Under the pieces are notes generated by a model. It made no database searches and was not told the origin of the DNA. It saw nothing but the letters and a program-made list of their open reading frames with translations. From Mesorhizobium sp. B4-1-4 (lineage in GTDB: Bacteria; Pseudomonadota; Alphaproteobacteria; Rhizobiales; Rhizobiaceae), in NCBI RefSeq assembly GCF_006439395.2, contig NZ_CP083950.1, forward strand, positions 4,577,001 to 4,641,000: DNA of 64,000 nucleotides. The letters are read 5' to 3'. Made by a program: the position numbers and the translations under genes. Below, in pieces: positions 1 to 10,929 of the stretch. The number at the start of each line of letters is the position of its first letter. The stretch's first letter is position 1.

Positions 1-57
1 AATTTCGATCCTGGATGCGATCTTTCCCTGCTGGGAGGAGTTGGCAAAGAAGGCCAT
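1..57 (-). CDS. possible start of a truncated gene running off the left edge
   Basis: On the minus strand an ATG at 57-55 opens 19 codons (beginning MAFFANSSQQ) that remain open to the window edge. There is no convincing Shine-Dalgarno sequence in front of it. It lies just beyond the terminator of the binding-protein gene, where a new minus-strand gene could start. The fragment is too short to recognise and could be chance. Confidence 0.25.
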   Translation of the reverse strand, partial: MAFFANSSQQGKIASRIEI

Positions 58-71
58 CCGCCGCCGGGACG

Positions 72-107
72 CGCCAAAGAAAATGCCCGGCGCGAAGCGC
101 CGGGCAT
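72..107 (-). terminator. rho-independent terminator of the livK-like gene
   Basis: Perfect 11-bp stem ATGCCCGGCGC / GCGCCGGGCAT with a three-base loop. On the minus strand it is followed by a T-rich run (TTTTCTTTGG). It sits 28 bases beyond the stop codon of the binding-protein gene. Confidence 0.85.
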
Positions 108-134
108 CACTAATGTCAAACCTGCCTGAGCGGC

Positions 135-1250
135 TTATTTCGGGAACCAGGAATACTTCCCGTCGTCCTTCTTCTTCCACTCGTACATGATGTAGCCCGG
201 CAGCTTGGGGTCGCCCTTGGCATCATAGGCGAGATCGCCCAGAACCGTGGGGAACGGGCCGTTCTCATGCATCGCCTTGGCAACGGCCTGCGGGTCGTTG
301 GTCTTGGCGGCGGCGGCCGCCTCGGCGACAACCTGCACGGCGGCATAAGCATAGAGCGTGTAGGCTTCCGGCTCGAAGCCCTGCGCGCGGAACTTCTCGA
401 CGAGTTCCTTGTTGGCCGGGATCAGGCGCGGGTCGGGGCCGAACGTGTTGAGCGTGCCGGCGACGGCGTCGCCCGCGATCGCGGCGAGTTCGTCCGTCAC
501 GATGCCGTCACCCGACATCATCGGTGCCTTGAGGCCCTGGTCCGCGGACTGACGGATGATCAGGCCGGCTTCGGTGTGCAGGCCGCCCCAGTAGATCAGG
601 GTGACGCCGGCTTCCTTCATCTTGGCGATGAGCGCCGAGAAGTCCTTGTCGCCGACATTGACACCTTCATACATCACTTCCTTGACGCCAGCGGCGTTCA
701 TCGCCTTCTTGGTTTCATCGGCGAGACCCTGGCCGTAAGGGGTCTTGTCGTGCACGATAGCGACTTTGGCATCCTTGAAATTCGCGGCGATATAAGCGCC
801 GGCGATGCTGCCTTGCTGGTCGTCGCGTCCGCAGGTGCGGAACACGTTCCACAGGCCGCGCTCGGTGAATTTCGGGTTGGTCGCGGCCGGCGTGATCTCG
901 ACGATATTGTTTTCGGCATAGACTTCCGAGGCCGGGATCGACACGCCCGAGTTGAAGTGACCGATCACGAACTTGACGCCGTCGCCGACGAACTTGTTGG
1001 CGACCGAGATGCCCTGCTTCGGATCCGAGACGTCGTCGCCGACTTCGAGCTTGATCTGCTCGCCGTTGATGCCGCCCTTGGCATTGATCGCGGCGACAGC
1101 GGCCTCTGCGCCCTTCTGCAGTTGCGCGCCGAAGGCCGCGTTCGGACCGGTGATCGGACCGGCGACGCCGAACATTACATCAGCCCACGCGTTGCCGCCG
1201 AACGCGACCAGCGCGGTCAGGGCGACGGCGGACAATAGTGACTTTTTCAT
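135..1250 (-). CDS. livK: branched-chain amino acid ABC transporter periplasmic binding protein (LivK type)
   Basis: A 371-residue periplasmic solute-binding protein of the leucine/isoleucine/valine-binding family (type I periplasmic fold). Residues 1-23 are a signal peptide (MKKSLL, hydrophobic core, cleavage near AWA-D). The mature start VMFGVAGPITGPNAAFG is typical of the family, and the length is normal. The ATG is preceded by GGGAG at 7 bases. It lies downstream of livHMGF and the small membrane gene but is separated from them by 137 bases and has its own strong terminator, so it is probably transcribed at higher dosage. The exact substrate cannot be read from sequence; given the neighbouring hydroxyproline genes, a wider amino acid range is possible. 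Confidence 0.9.
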   Translation of the reverse strand: MKKSLLSAVALTALVAFGGNAWADVMFGVAGPITGPNAAFGAQLQKGAEAAVAAINAKGGINGEQIKLEVGDDVSDPKQGISVANKFVGDGVKFVIGHFNSGVSIPASEVYAENNIVEITPAATNPKFTERGLWNVFRTCGRDDQQGSIAGAYIAANFKDAKVAIVHDKTPYGQGLADETKKAMNAAGVKEVMYEGVNVGDKDFSALIAKMKEAGVTLIYWGGLHTEAGLIIRQSADQGLKAPMMSGDGIVTDELAAIAGDAVAGTLNTFGPDPRLIPANKELVEKFRAQGFEPEAYTLYAYAAVQVVAEAAAAAKTNDPQAVAKAMHENGPFPTVLGDLAYDAKGDPKLPGYIMYEWKKKDDGKYSWFPK

Positions 1251-1387
1251 TGAAACGCTCCCATTAACGGAGTGGGCGTGAATGAAGCTTTCATGCGATG
1301 CCCACCCTTATCGCAGAAAGCATAGTTTGCCGATTTTCAGGCACTTGTCACGCCGATTCATCCCCGAAGCGGCGTTAATGATGAACC

Positions 1388-1735
1388 TCAACCTTTCGGT
1401 TTCCAGCTCAAGATTGAAGCTCTTTCGTAGAGCCAATTATATTGTGTCACCATCTGGTTGGTTCGCGTGTATTGATAGCCGATGAAGCCCAGTATCATCA
1501 GCACGATGGTGTCGACGATATAGTAATGCAGCGAGAACATCGTGCCGTCGAACAGCGCGTGATGGATGAACCGGATGCCGATGCCGAGGCCCAGCAGATA
1601 GGCGAACAGCTGGATGAAGCTGCGCCATGTCTGGGCGCTGGCCTTGCCCGTCATCCAGGCCGCCCAGCCGCCGAGCAGGCAGGTGACGAAGAAGAACTGC
1701 CAGATCGACGGTTCCTCGTAGAGAATGCCTTGCAT
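1388..1735 (-). CDS. small membrane protein of the liv cluster (DUF6867-like)
   Basis: A 115-residue protein with about three hydrophobic segments (roughly 11-29, 41-60 and 70-90) and a basic C-terminus. It starts at ATG 1735, 17 bases after the livF stop, so it is the last gene of the livHMGF run. Small membrane proteins of this kind are commonly found next to rhizobial liv transporter genes and are annotated only as a domain of unknown function; that family link is from memory. It has no catalytic motif. The location suggests an accessory role in the transporter, but this is inference. Confidence 0.75.
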   Translation of the reverse strand: MQGILYEEPSIWQFFFVTCLLGGWAAWMTGKASAQTWRSFIQLFAYLLGLGIGIRFIHHALFDGTMFSLHYYIVDTIVLMILGFIGYQYTRTNQMVTQYNWLYERASILSWKPKG

Positions 1736-1752
1736 GGTGGAGACTCCTGAAC

Positions 1753-2480
<728 letters not shown>

Positions 2481-2481
<1 letters not shown>

Positions 2482-3997
2482 TACTTGCCTCCTCCGCGCT
2501 TGCCGGTCGCAGGCTTGGCGGCGGCTGTTTTTCCGGAAGCCGCGCCGGCGCTCTTTGCCGACGCATGGCTGGTCGCCACCTTGCCCGCATCGACGCGGCG
2601 CGAGAATTCCGTGTCCTTGCCCTGCCCGAGCAGCCTGGCCTGCTTGACCCACTCCTCGCGCTCTATGCGCCCGTCAAAGGCGAGATAGGCTTCGGCGGCC
2701 TCGACGTCGGCCTTCTTCCAGGCGCCGATCTGGTCGAAGTGGAAGATGCCGTGATCGTTGAGCTTCTTCTCGTTGACCTTACCGATGCCCTTGATGCGGG
2801 TCAGGTTGTCGGCCTTGCCGCCACGCGGAGCAGCGAGACGGTTCGAAACGCCCTCGGCCTTTGCCGTGGGTGCCTTGGCGGCCGGCTTCTTTGCTGCCGC
2901 TTTCGCGAGCGGCTTGGCGGCCGAAGCCGGCTTTGTCGCCCGTTCAGCTTTAGCCACAACGGCTTTGCTCGCCACGGTCACGGTACGCGCGTCGATCTGC
3001 GCAGCCTTCGAGGCGCCTTTCGACACGGTGACGCGCTCGCCCTCGCTGTGGCTGACCGTGTCACTCACCGGTCCGGCCAGATACGACGCCGAGGTGCCCG
3101 GGCCATGCGCGGCGTCGGGACCGGTATCGAGCTGTTCGATGACGTCCTCGTCGCCGACTTCGGTCAGCACGGTCTCGACCTCCTCGTCATCGACGCCGAG
3201 ATAGGCGGCGATGACGCGCGGATCGGTGCGCACCGACTGCGGATTGCCGTCGGAGATCTTGCGGCCATATTCCAGAACCACGACATGGTCGGAAATCTGC
3301 ATGACCACCGACATGTCATGCTCGATCAAAAGGATCGAGGCCCCTGAGGTGTTCTTGATGTCCATCAGCAGCTTGTTGAGAGCGGCCGATTCCTTCGGGT
3401 TGAGGCCGGCCGCCGGCTCGTCGAGGCACAGAAGCTCCGGACCGGTGCACATGGCGCGCGCGATCTCGAGGCGCCGCTGCGCACCATAGGGCAGGTCGCC
3501 GGCCGGATCGTCGGCCCGATCGACGAGGTCTGCTTTCTCCAGCCAATGCCTTGCGAGCTCGATCGACTCGGCCGAAGCCTGCCGGTAGCTCGGGAAACCG
3601 AACAGGCCAAGCACCGTATAGCCCGAAGCCTTCATCAGCTTGTTGTGCTGAGCGACGAGGAGGTTTTCCAGCAGCGTCATGCCCGAGAACAGGCGGATGT
3701 TCTGGAAGGTGCGCGCCACCTTGGCGCGCGCAGGGATCTCGTGGTTGGGCAATCGTTCCAGGAGATAGCTCGAGCCATCGGCACGGTTGAGCGTGATCAT
3801 GCCTTCCGATGGCTTGTAGAAGCCGGTGATGCAGTTGAACACGGTGGTCTTGCCGGCGCCGTTGGGGCCGATCAGCGCCGTGATCTCGCCGCGCTTGGCG
3901 GTGAAGGACAGGTCGCCGATGGCGACCAGGCCGCCGAACTTCATCGACAGGTGATCGACCTGCAGGATGGCGTCGTTCATTTGTGTGTTCGCATCCA

Positions 3998-3998
<1 letters not shown>
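2481..3998 (-). CDS. livG: LivG ABC ATPase with a long C-terminal tail carrying a helix-hairpin-helix domain
   Basis: A 505-residue protein, about twice the usual LivG length of about 255-290. Residues 12 to about 268 are a standard ABC ATPase: Walker A GPNGAGKTT, a PYGAQRRLEIARA signature region, Walker B LLCLDEPAAGLNP, and an H-loop in LLIEHDMSVV. Then comes an acidic stretch and a Lys/Ala/Pro-rich, histone-H1-like linker (about 330-395). A helix-hairpin-helix-like module follows at 397-457 (LTRIKGIGKVNEKKL), then a second Lys/Ala tail. The same module ends ribosomal protein L21 at 36601-36789. The ATG at 3998 overlaps the livM stop (TGATG). The ATPase role is clear; the tail's role is unknown, with nucleic-acid binding or protein-protein contact possible. 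Confidence 0.93.
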
Positions 3999-5593
<1,595 letters not shown>

Positions 5594-5597
5594 GGTC

Positions 5598-6500
5598 TCA
5601 AACCTTTTCGACTTCAGGCCGGCCCAATATGCCGGAAGGCAGGAAGATCAGCACGATAGCCAGGATCGAGAACGCCGCGACGTCCTTGTAGTCGATCGAG
5701 AAATAGGCCGACCACATGCTCTCGATGAAGCCGATCAGGAGCCCACCGAGCACGGCGCCGGGAAGCGAGCCGATGCCGCCAAGCACCGCCGCCGTGAATG
5801 CCTTTACCCCCGGCACAAAACCGTCGGAGAAGGCCACCACGCCATAGTACATCAGGAACAGCGTGCCGGCGACGGCGGCAAGTGCAGCACCCATGATGAA
5901 GGTGATGGAGATGGTGCGGTCGACATCGATGCCGAGCAATGCCGCCATCTTGCGGTCCTGCTCGCAGGCGCGCTGCGCCCGGCCAAGCGAGGTCTTGTTG
6001 ACCAGGTACCAGAACAGCACCAGCAAAAGGGCGGTGACGATGACGATGATGATCTGCTTCAGCGACACGCTGACGCCGTCGATGTTGTAGACCTTCGACA
6101 CCATCGGCGGGATCGGCTTGTTGCGGGGACCCTGCGTGACCTGGACGAAATTGGACAGCGCGATCGACATGCCGATGGCGGTGATCAGCGGCGCCAGCCG
6201 GAACGAACCGCGCAGCGGCCGGTAGGCCACCTTCTCGATCGTCCAATTGTAGAGGCTTGTGAGCAGCATCGCCACGATCATCATGACCAGCAGCGCGATG
6301 ACCACGGGCACCGAATAGAACAGCGCGCCGAGGATGAGGAAGACGATCAGCGCGGTGAAGGCGCCCACCATGAAAATGTCGCCATGGGCGAAATTGATCA
6401 TGCCGATGATGCCGTAGACCATCGTGTAGCCGATCGCGATCAGCCCATAGATCGATCCCAGCGTCAGCCCGTTGATAAGCTGCTGGACAAAGTACTGCAT
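5598..6500 (-). CDS. livH: branched-chain amino acid ABC transporter permease LivH
   Basis: A 300-residue hydrophobic permease. It begins MQYFVQQLINGLTLGSIYGL and continues with the family hallmark MINFAHGDIFMVGAF; the cytoplasmic loop AQRACEQDRKMAALLGID is also characteristic. It is the first gene of the livHMGF operon and pairs with LivM. ATG 6500 was chosen because the LivH homology begins there and GGGGAG lies about 10 bases upstream. Confidence 0.95.
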   Translation of the reverse strand: MQYFVQQLINGLTLGSIYGLIAIGYTMVYGIIGMINFAHGDIFMVGAFTALIVFLILGALFYSVPVVIALLVMMIVAMLLTSLYNWTIEKVAYRPLRGSFRLAPLITAIGMSIALSNFVQVTQGPRNKPIPPMVSKVYNIDGVSVSLKQIIIVIVTALLLVLFWYLVNKTSLGRAQRACEQDRKMAALLGIDVDRTISITFIMGAALAAVAGTLFLMYYGVVAFSDGFVPGVKAFTAAVLGGIGSLPGAVLGGLLIGFIESMWSAYFSIDYKDVAAFSILAIVLIFLPSGILGRPEVEKV

Positions 6501-6835
6501 GTGTACATGGCTCCCCTGGAATGTCGCCCATGCAGACGCATTCCTTTTCGTATTTCCCCTAGTCGTAAAGTTTCGAGCCCGGATTGCAACGTGATTTTTC
6601 GATCGACATGCGCGTTTCCAATGCACGCCATTTCGACTGCCCGTTTTTTTGCACCCGGCCTCTGGACTATCGCGGACCCTATCATTGGCATAACGCAATG
6701 TCTTTGACGATTCAGCCCTATCATGCGCGCCGTTTCGAAGAAATCGCCGTCAAAATAAGTTGATGAAGGGATTCCTTGCGCTGCTGACGACATTCCTTCT
6801 TGCGCCTTCATGCCTTCCGTAGCGTGATGAATCGC
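6501..6835. other. non-coding region upstream of the liv operon
   Basis: The 335 bases between the livH start and the end of the hydroxyproline epimerase gene hold no convincing gene. The liv operon promoter must lie here. I could not assign clear -35/-10 boxes or a terminator for the epimerase operon. Confidence 0.4.
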
Positions 6836-7837
6836 CTATTTGACCACGAACCCATGCGCGAACGGATCGCGGTCGTCGATGAAGATCGTGTTCAGTCCGG
6901 TCATGCGCGCCCAGCCGCCGATCGAGGGGATGATCGCCGGCTTGCCCGCCACGGTGACCTCCTTTTCGACCTTGCCCTTGAACAGCGAACCGATGATCGA
7001 TTCATGCACGAAGGCGTCGCCTGCCTTGAGCTTGCCCTTGGCATGGAGCTGCGCCATCCGCGCCGAGGTACCGGTGCCGCAAGGTGAGCGGTCGATCGCC
7101 TTGTCGCCATAGAAGACGGCGTTGCGGGCGTCGGCCCCTTCCACCGTCGGCTTGCCGGTCCACAGCATGTGCGACAGCCTGTTGATGCCGGGATTCTCCG
7201 GATGCACGAAGGCATATTTCTCGTTCAGCCGCTGCCGCACCACCGGGCTCCAGGCAATGAGGTCGCCGGCGGAATGGTCGGCCATGTCGCGATAATTCGC
7301 CTGCGGCTCGACGATGGCATAGAAATTGCCGCCATAGGCGACATCGACGGTGATCTCGCCGAGCCCGGGACATTCGACCGTCAGCCCTTCGGCATAAAGG
7401 AACGAGGGCACGTTGGTGATGCGCACCTCCTCGACATATTCGCCGACCTGCTTGTATTCGGCGATGACCAGGCCGGCCGGCGTGTCGAGCCTTAGCACAC
7501 CTGGCGTCCTTGGCTTGATCAGCCCGTGCTCGATCGCCATCGTGACCGTGCCGATGGTGCCGTGGCCGCACATCGGCAGGCAGCCCGAGGTTTCGATGAA
7601 CAGGATGGCGATGTCGCAATCCTCGCGCGTCGGTGGGTAGAGAATCGACCCGGACATCACGTCGTGGCCGCGCGGCTCGAACATCAGGCCGGTGCGGATC
7701 CAGTCATACTCGGCAAGGAAATGCGCGCGCCGTTCCATCATTGTCGAACCCTGCAGCAGAGGGCCGCCGCCGGCGACCAGCCGCACCGGATTGCCGCAAG
7801 TGTGGCCGTCGATACAGAAGAAGGATTTCTTGGCCAT
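6836..7837 (-). CDS. 4-hydroxyproline 2-epimerase (proline racemase family)
   Basis: A 333-residue cytoplasmic enzyme of the proline racemase superfamily. The two catalytic residues are visible: Cys90 in MCGHGT and Cys253 in SPCGTGTSA. A Cys/Cys pair marks an epimerase or racemase rather than the Cys-to-Thr dehydratase branch. Such enzymes convert trans-4-hydroxy-L-proline to cis-4-hydroxy-D-proline. The next genes encode a D-amino acid type FAD dehydrogenase and a DapA-family deaminase, the next two steps of that pathway, which favours hydroxyproline over proline. It lies 15 bases after the FAD gene, last in the operon. Confidence 0.9.
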   Translation of the reverse strand: MAKKSFFCIDGHTCGNPVRLVAGGGPLLQGSTMMERRAHFLAEYDWIRTGLMFEPRGHDVMSGSILYPPTREDCDIAILFIETSGCLPMCGHGTIGTVTMAIEHGLIKPRTPGVLRLDTPAGLVIAEYKQVGEYVEEVRITNVPSFLYAEGLTVECPGLGEITVDVAYGGNFYAIVEPQANYRDMADHSAGDLIAWSPVVRQRLNEKYAFVHPENPGINRLSHMLWTGKPTVEGADARNAVFYGDKAIDRSPCGTGTSARMAQLHAKGKLKAGDAFVHESIIGSLFKGKVEKEVTVAGKPAIIPSIGGWARMTGLNTIFIDDRDPFAHGFVVK

Positions 7838-7852
7838 GTCGCTCCTCGAAAA

Positions 7853-9172
7853 TCAAAACCGTTGCGGGCTGAAGGGGGCCAGATCAACGGACGGAGTCTG
7901 CCCCAGGACGAGCTCGCGGATCAACCGTCCGGTCGCCGCAGCCTGGGTCAGGCCGAGATGACCGTGACCGAAAGCATACACCACCGACCGGGCGCCCGGC
8001 GCATTGCCGATGACTGGCACCGAATCCGGCAGCGAGGGGCGGAAGCCCATCCATTCGCGCCCGCCCGACGGATCGAGCCCCGGCAGGAATTGCTGCGCCT
8101 TCTGCAAAAGCGCTTTCGACCTACTGAAGTTGGGCGGCCGCTCGATGCCGCCGAGTTCGACGGCACCGCCCACGCGCAGGCCCGTGTCGAGCGGCGTGAT
8201 GACGAAACCATGGCCGGAGAAGATCAGCTGCCGCTTCACGTCGAAGGCGCCATTCGGCAAGGTCGTGTTGTAGCCGCGCTCGGTCTCCAGCGGAATGCGA
8301 TCGCCGAGCTGCCGCGCCAGAAGATGCGACCAGGCGCCGGCGGCGACAACGAGCCGCCTGGCGCGCCTGATGGTTCCGTCGGCCAGCGTCAGTGCCGCGC
8401 CGTCCTGATCCGCCGCGATCCGGTCGACAAGGGCTGTTTCAAAGCGGGCGCCCTTGGCCTCGGCATAGGCCCATACTGCCTTGCCGAGCAGTTTCGGATC
8501 GGCGACCGTCTTCCAGCCCGGCACGAACGTGCCCTTGACGAAGCGCGGCGACAGTCCCGGCTGCAGAGCCGCCAGCCCCTCGCCGTCGACATGGCGGAAG
8601 CCGATGCCGAAGCGTTCGCGCGCCGCCCAGCCCGGCAGCGCGGCGCGGAACTCGGCTTCGCTTTCGTAGAGTTCCAGCGAACCATCCTCGCGCAGCATCG
8701 GCCGCGTGCCGGAACGATCGAGCAGACCCATCCACTCCGCTTCTGCAAGCCTCATCATGCCGGCCTGGGTGGCGAGGCTGGCCTCGTATTTCGCCGGTGC
8801 GCCGGCGCGCCAGAACCGGAATAGCCAGGGCAGGAGTTTCGGCAGGTAGGTGGGCGGGATGCTGAGCGGGCCGAGCGGATCGGCCAGCCATTTCGGCAAC
8901 TGGCGGATCATGCCCTTGTGGGCCAGCGGCAACACGTCGGAGAAGGCGAAGGCGGCGGCATTGCCGGAACTGGTCTCTTCGCAGATGCCGGTGCGGTCGA
9001 AGACCGTGACATCCAGCCCCGCCTCGGCAAGGAAGGCGGCCGCGCAGATGCCGATGATGCCGCCGCCGACGATGGCGATGTCCTCCCCTTCTCCCCGTTC
9101 ACGGGGAGAAGGGGCCCGAAGGGCGGATGAGGGGCGGCGCCCTGCTTCTGTCGACTTGGAATTTCCGGCCAC
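7853..9172 (-). CDS. FAD-dependent D-amino acid dehydrogenase, probably D-hydroxyproline dehydrogenase
   Basis: A 439-residue DadA/DAO-fold flavoprotein. The FAD-binding motif IVGGGIIGICAAAFLAEAG sits at about residues 33-52. The conserved SSGNAAAFAFSDVLPLA and the C-terminal GHGHLGLTQAAATGRL match D-amino acid dehydrogenases. By context it oxidises cis-4-hydroxy-D-proline to the pyrroline carboxylate. The first roughly 30 residues are odd: they are encoded by a palindromic repeat (SSALRAPSPRERGEG). The GTG start at 9172 is supported by AAGGAG 11 bases upstream, and there is no ATG before the FAD motif, so the repeat appears to be translated. Confidence 0.87.
   Translation of the reverse strand: MAGNSKSTEAGRRPSSALRAPSPRERGEGEDIAIVGGGIIGICAAAFLAEAGLDVTVFDRTGICEETSSGNAAAFAFSDVLPLAHKGMIRQLPKWLADPLGPLSIPPTYLPKLLPWLFRFWRAGAPAKYEASLATQAGMMRLAEAEWMGLLDRSGTRPMLREDGSLELYESEAEFRAALPGWAARERFGIGFRHVDGEGLAALQPGLSPRFVKGTFVPGWKTVADPKLLGKAVWAYAEAKGARFETALVDRIAADQDGAALTLADGTIRRARRLVVAAGAWSHLLARQLGDRIPLETERGYNTTLPNGAFDVKRQLIFSGHGFVITPLDTGLRVGGAVELGGIERPPNFSRSKALLQKAQQFLPGLDPSGGREWMGFRPSLPDSVPVIGNAPGARSVVYAFGHGHLGLTQAAATGRLIRELVLGQTPSVDLAPFSPQRF
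9082..9156. repeat. palindromic intergenic-type repeat inside the N-terminal coding region
   Basis: The core is CCTTCTCCCCGTTCACGGGG followed by AGAAGG: a perfect hairpin (CCTTCTCCCCGT / ACGGGGAGAAGG) followed by GGGGCCCGAAGGGCGGATGAG. Repeats of this form are common between genes in Mesorhizobium-type genomes (from memory). Here it lies between the GTG start and the FAD-binding motif of the dehydrogenase gene, without breaking the frame. Confidence 0.7.
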
Positions 9173-9237
9173 GTGGGGCGCTGCTCCTTATCTGGCTGCC
9201 GCCATCTTCCCCCATGAGAAGGAAGAAGAACTTACTC

Positions 9238-10131
9238 TCAAAATTTCGGCAGTGTCGGCCGTACCGCCAGTGCATCCTTGACGATCTTCTCGACCGCCTT
9301 GCGGCGCTCGCCAGACAGCGGCTGGCGCGGCATCCGGACACGGTCGTTGGTCTGGATGGTGAAGACTTCGGCGAGCTTGATGTTCTGCACCAGATAGGTC
9401 GAGACATCGAGGTCGAGCAGCGGCCGGAACCAGCGGTAGATGGAGAGCGCCTCCTCGCGGCGGCCCTGCTTCATCAGCTGGTAGATGGCGACGGTTTCGC
9501 GCGGGAAGGCGGTGACCAGGCCGGCCACCCAGCCGATGGCGCCGACCGACAACGCCTCGAAGGCGAGATTGTCGACGCCGGTGAACAGGTCGTAACGCCT
9601 GCCCAGGCGGTTGATGATCTCGGTCGAGCGGCGGATGTCGTCGGAGGATTCCTTGATGGCCACGAAGCGCGCGTCCGACGCCAGCTCCTCCATCTGGTCG
9701 ACGGTGACGTCGACACGGTAGGCGAGCCGGTTGGAGTAGATCATCACCGGCAGGTCGCCGGCCTCGGCGACGGCACGCAGGGCCGCGACCGTCTCTTCCG
9801 CATTCGTGTGGTAGATCGGGCTCGGCACCACCATCAGGCCATTGGCGCCTTCCCTGGCGGCACGCTTGGCGATGCTGGCCGCCTCGCGGGTGCCTGCCTC
9901 GTTGACCGTCAGCAGCACCGGCTTCTTGCCGGCGACTTTCTGCGCGGTCTTCAACACCTCGATCTTCTCGTCATGCGACAGCATCGGCCCTTCGCCGAGC
10001 GAACCGCAGACGATAATGCCGTCGCAGCCGGCCTCGATCTGCAGATTGAAGCAGCGTTCCATTTCGGCATGGTCAAGGCGATCGTCGGCGGTGAATTTGG
10101 TCGTGACGGCAGGGAAAACTCCGGTCCACAT
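9238..10131 (-). CDS. DapA-family lyase, probable 1-pyrroline-4-hydroxy-2-carboxylate deaminase
   Basis: A 297-residue class I aldolase-fold enzyme of the dihydrodipicolinate synthase/N-acetylneuraminate lyase family. The Schiff-base lysine is Lys160 in VAIKESSDD, with the catalytic tyrosine Tyr132 in IYSNR and the substrate-carboxylate loop GSLGEGPML at 43-51. By context it deaminates and dehydrates the pyrroline product of the FAD enzyme to 2-oxoglutarate semialdehyde. ATG 10131 was chosen over ATG 10137 because GGAGAA ends 6 bases before it, while it would touch the other. It is first in the operon, beside the operator palindromes. Confidence 0.87.
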   Translation of the reverse strand: MWTGVFPAVTTKFTADDRLDHAEMERCFNLQIEAGCDGIIVCGSLGEGPMLSHDEKIEVLKTAQKVAGKKPVLLTVNEAGTREAASIAKRAAREGANGLMVVPSPIYHTNAEETVAALRAVAEAGDLPVMIYSNRLAYRVDVTVDQMEELASDARFVAIKESSDDIRRSTEIINRLGRRYDLFTGVDNLAFEALSVGAIGWVAGLVTAFPRETVAIYQLMKQGRREEALSIYRWFRPLLDLDVSTYLVQNIKLAEVFTIQTNDRVRMPRQPLSGERRKAVEKIVKDALAVRPTLPKF

Positions 10132-10145
10132 GATCATTTCTCCAT

Positions 10146-10157
10146 CTGATATATCAG
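10146..10157. promoter_or_regulatory. operator palindrome in front of the hydroxyproline operon
   Basis: CTGATATATCAG is a perfect 12-base palindrome 15 bases upstream of the lyase start. A related half site, GTATATCTG, follows at 10160-10168. It shares the TGATATAT core with the inverted repeat in front of the divergent GntR gene, so it is a likely GntR binding site. Confidence 0.6.
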
Positions 10158-10201
10158 ACGTATATCTGTTGAGAAAGCCGCTGTCAATGCGGAATCCGTT
10201 A

Positions 10202-10222
10202 TGATATATTTTAGATATATCA
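10202..10222. promoter_or_regulatory. inverted-repeat operator overlapping the GntR gene ribosome-binding site
   Basis: TGATATAT, five bases, ATATATCA: 8-base arms in perfect inverted symmetry. The right arm runs directly into the AGGAGG of the regulator gene (10222-10227). Protein bound here would block both transcription and ribosome access, which suggests autoregulation. Confidence 0.6.
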
Positions 10223-10233
10223 GGAGGCCGCCA

Positions 10234-10893
10234 TTGATATCCATGGAAGCAAGCATGCCGTCCGAGCCGGCGGCGACCAAGGCCTACCGCGTGCTCGAGC
10301 ATATGATCGTCACGTTGGAACTGGCGCCGGCGAGCTTTGTCACCGAGGGCGCCCTCATCGAAAAGCTGGCGTTGGGCCGCACGCCGGTGCGCGAGGCGAT
10401 CCAGCGGCTGGCCTGGGAAGGGCTGCTGGACGTCAGGCCACGCGCCGGCATCGCCATTGCGCCGCTGCATCCGGGCGACTGGCTGCGCGTGCTCGACGCC
10501 CGGCGCGGCGTCGAGGTGGTGCTTGCCCGCTCGGCTGCCCGCTTCGTCACCCGCGAGGCCGCCGACCTGTTTCACGAGGCGGCCCTTGCCATGCAGAAGG
10601 CGGTCATCTCCGGCAATGTGCTTGCCTTCATCCAGGCCGACAAGGCACTCGACGAGGCGCTGGCGCTGGCCGCCGACAATCCGTTCGCCGCACGGCTGGC
10701 CGCGCCCTTGCAGACCCACAGCCGCCGCTTCTGGTTCCGCTACAAGGCCGATACCGGGCTGGCGGAATCCGCCGAGCACCATGTCGCCCTGATCCGCTCT
10801 ATCCTCGACGGCGACGAGGAAGCCGCGGCCAAGGACGCCAAGAGGCTGATGGCACTGCTGCGCGGCCATGCCGAGGTCGCCGCCACGCGTTGA
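10234..10893 (+). CDS. GntR-family transcriptional regulator (FadR/FCD type) of the hydroxyproline operon
   Basis: About 219 residues. The N-terminal winged helix-turn-helix includes LALGRTPVREAIQRLAWEGLL; the C-terminal helical domain is of the FCD ligand-binding type. It is divergent from the hydroxyproline genes and probably senses hydroxyproline or a pathway intermediate. A TTG at 10234 lies 6 bases after AGGAGG; the first ATG at 10243 is 15 bases away. The TTG start is therefore preferred, although an ATG start giving a protein three residues shorter is possible. Confidence 0.87.
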   Translation: MISMEASMPSEPAATKAYRVLEHMIVTLELAPASFVTEGALIEKLALGRTPVREAIQRLAWEGLLDVRPRAGIAIAPLHPGDWLRVLDARRGVEVVLARSAARFVTREAADLFHEAALAMQKAVISGNVLAFIQADKALDEALALAADNPFAARLAAPLQTHSRRFWFRYKADTGLAESAEHHVALIRSILDGDEEAAAKDAKRLMALLRGHAEVAATR

Positions 10894-10929
10894 TCGGGCG
10901 GCTCAGATCCTGTGCGCCATCGCGTCGCG

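Noticed and set aside
267..1238. Long plus-strand reading frame opposite the livK-like gene
   Set aside because: It is an antisense shadow in GC-rich DNA; the minus strand encodes a complete family protein with signal peptide.
6464..6811. Small minus-strand gene upstream of livH
   Set aside because: It overlaps the livH start, has no ribosome-binding site and no recognisable content.
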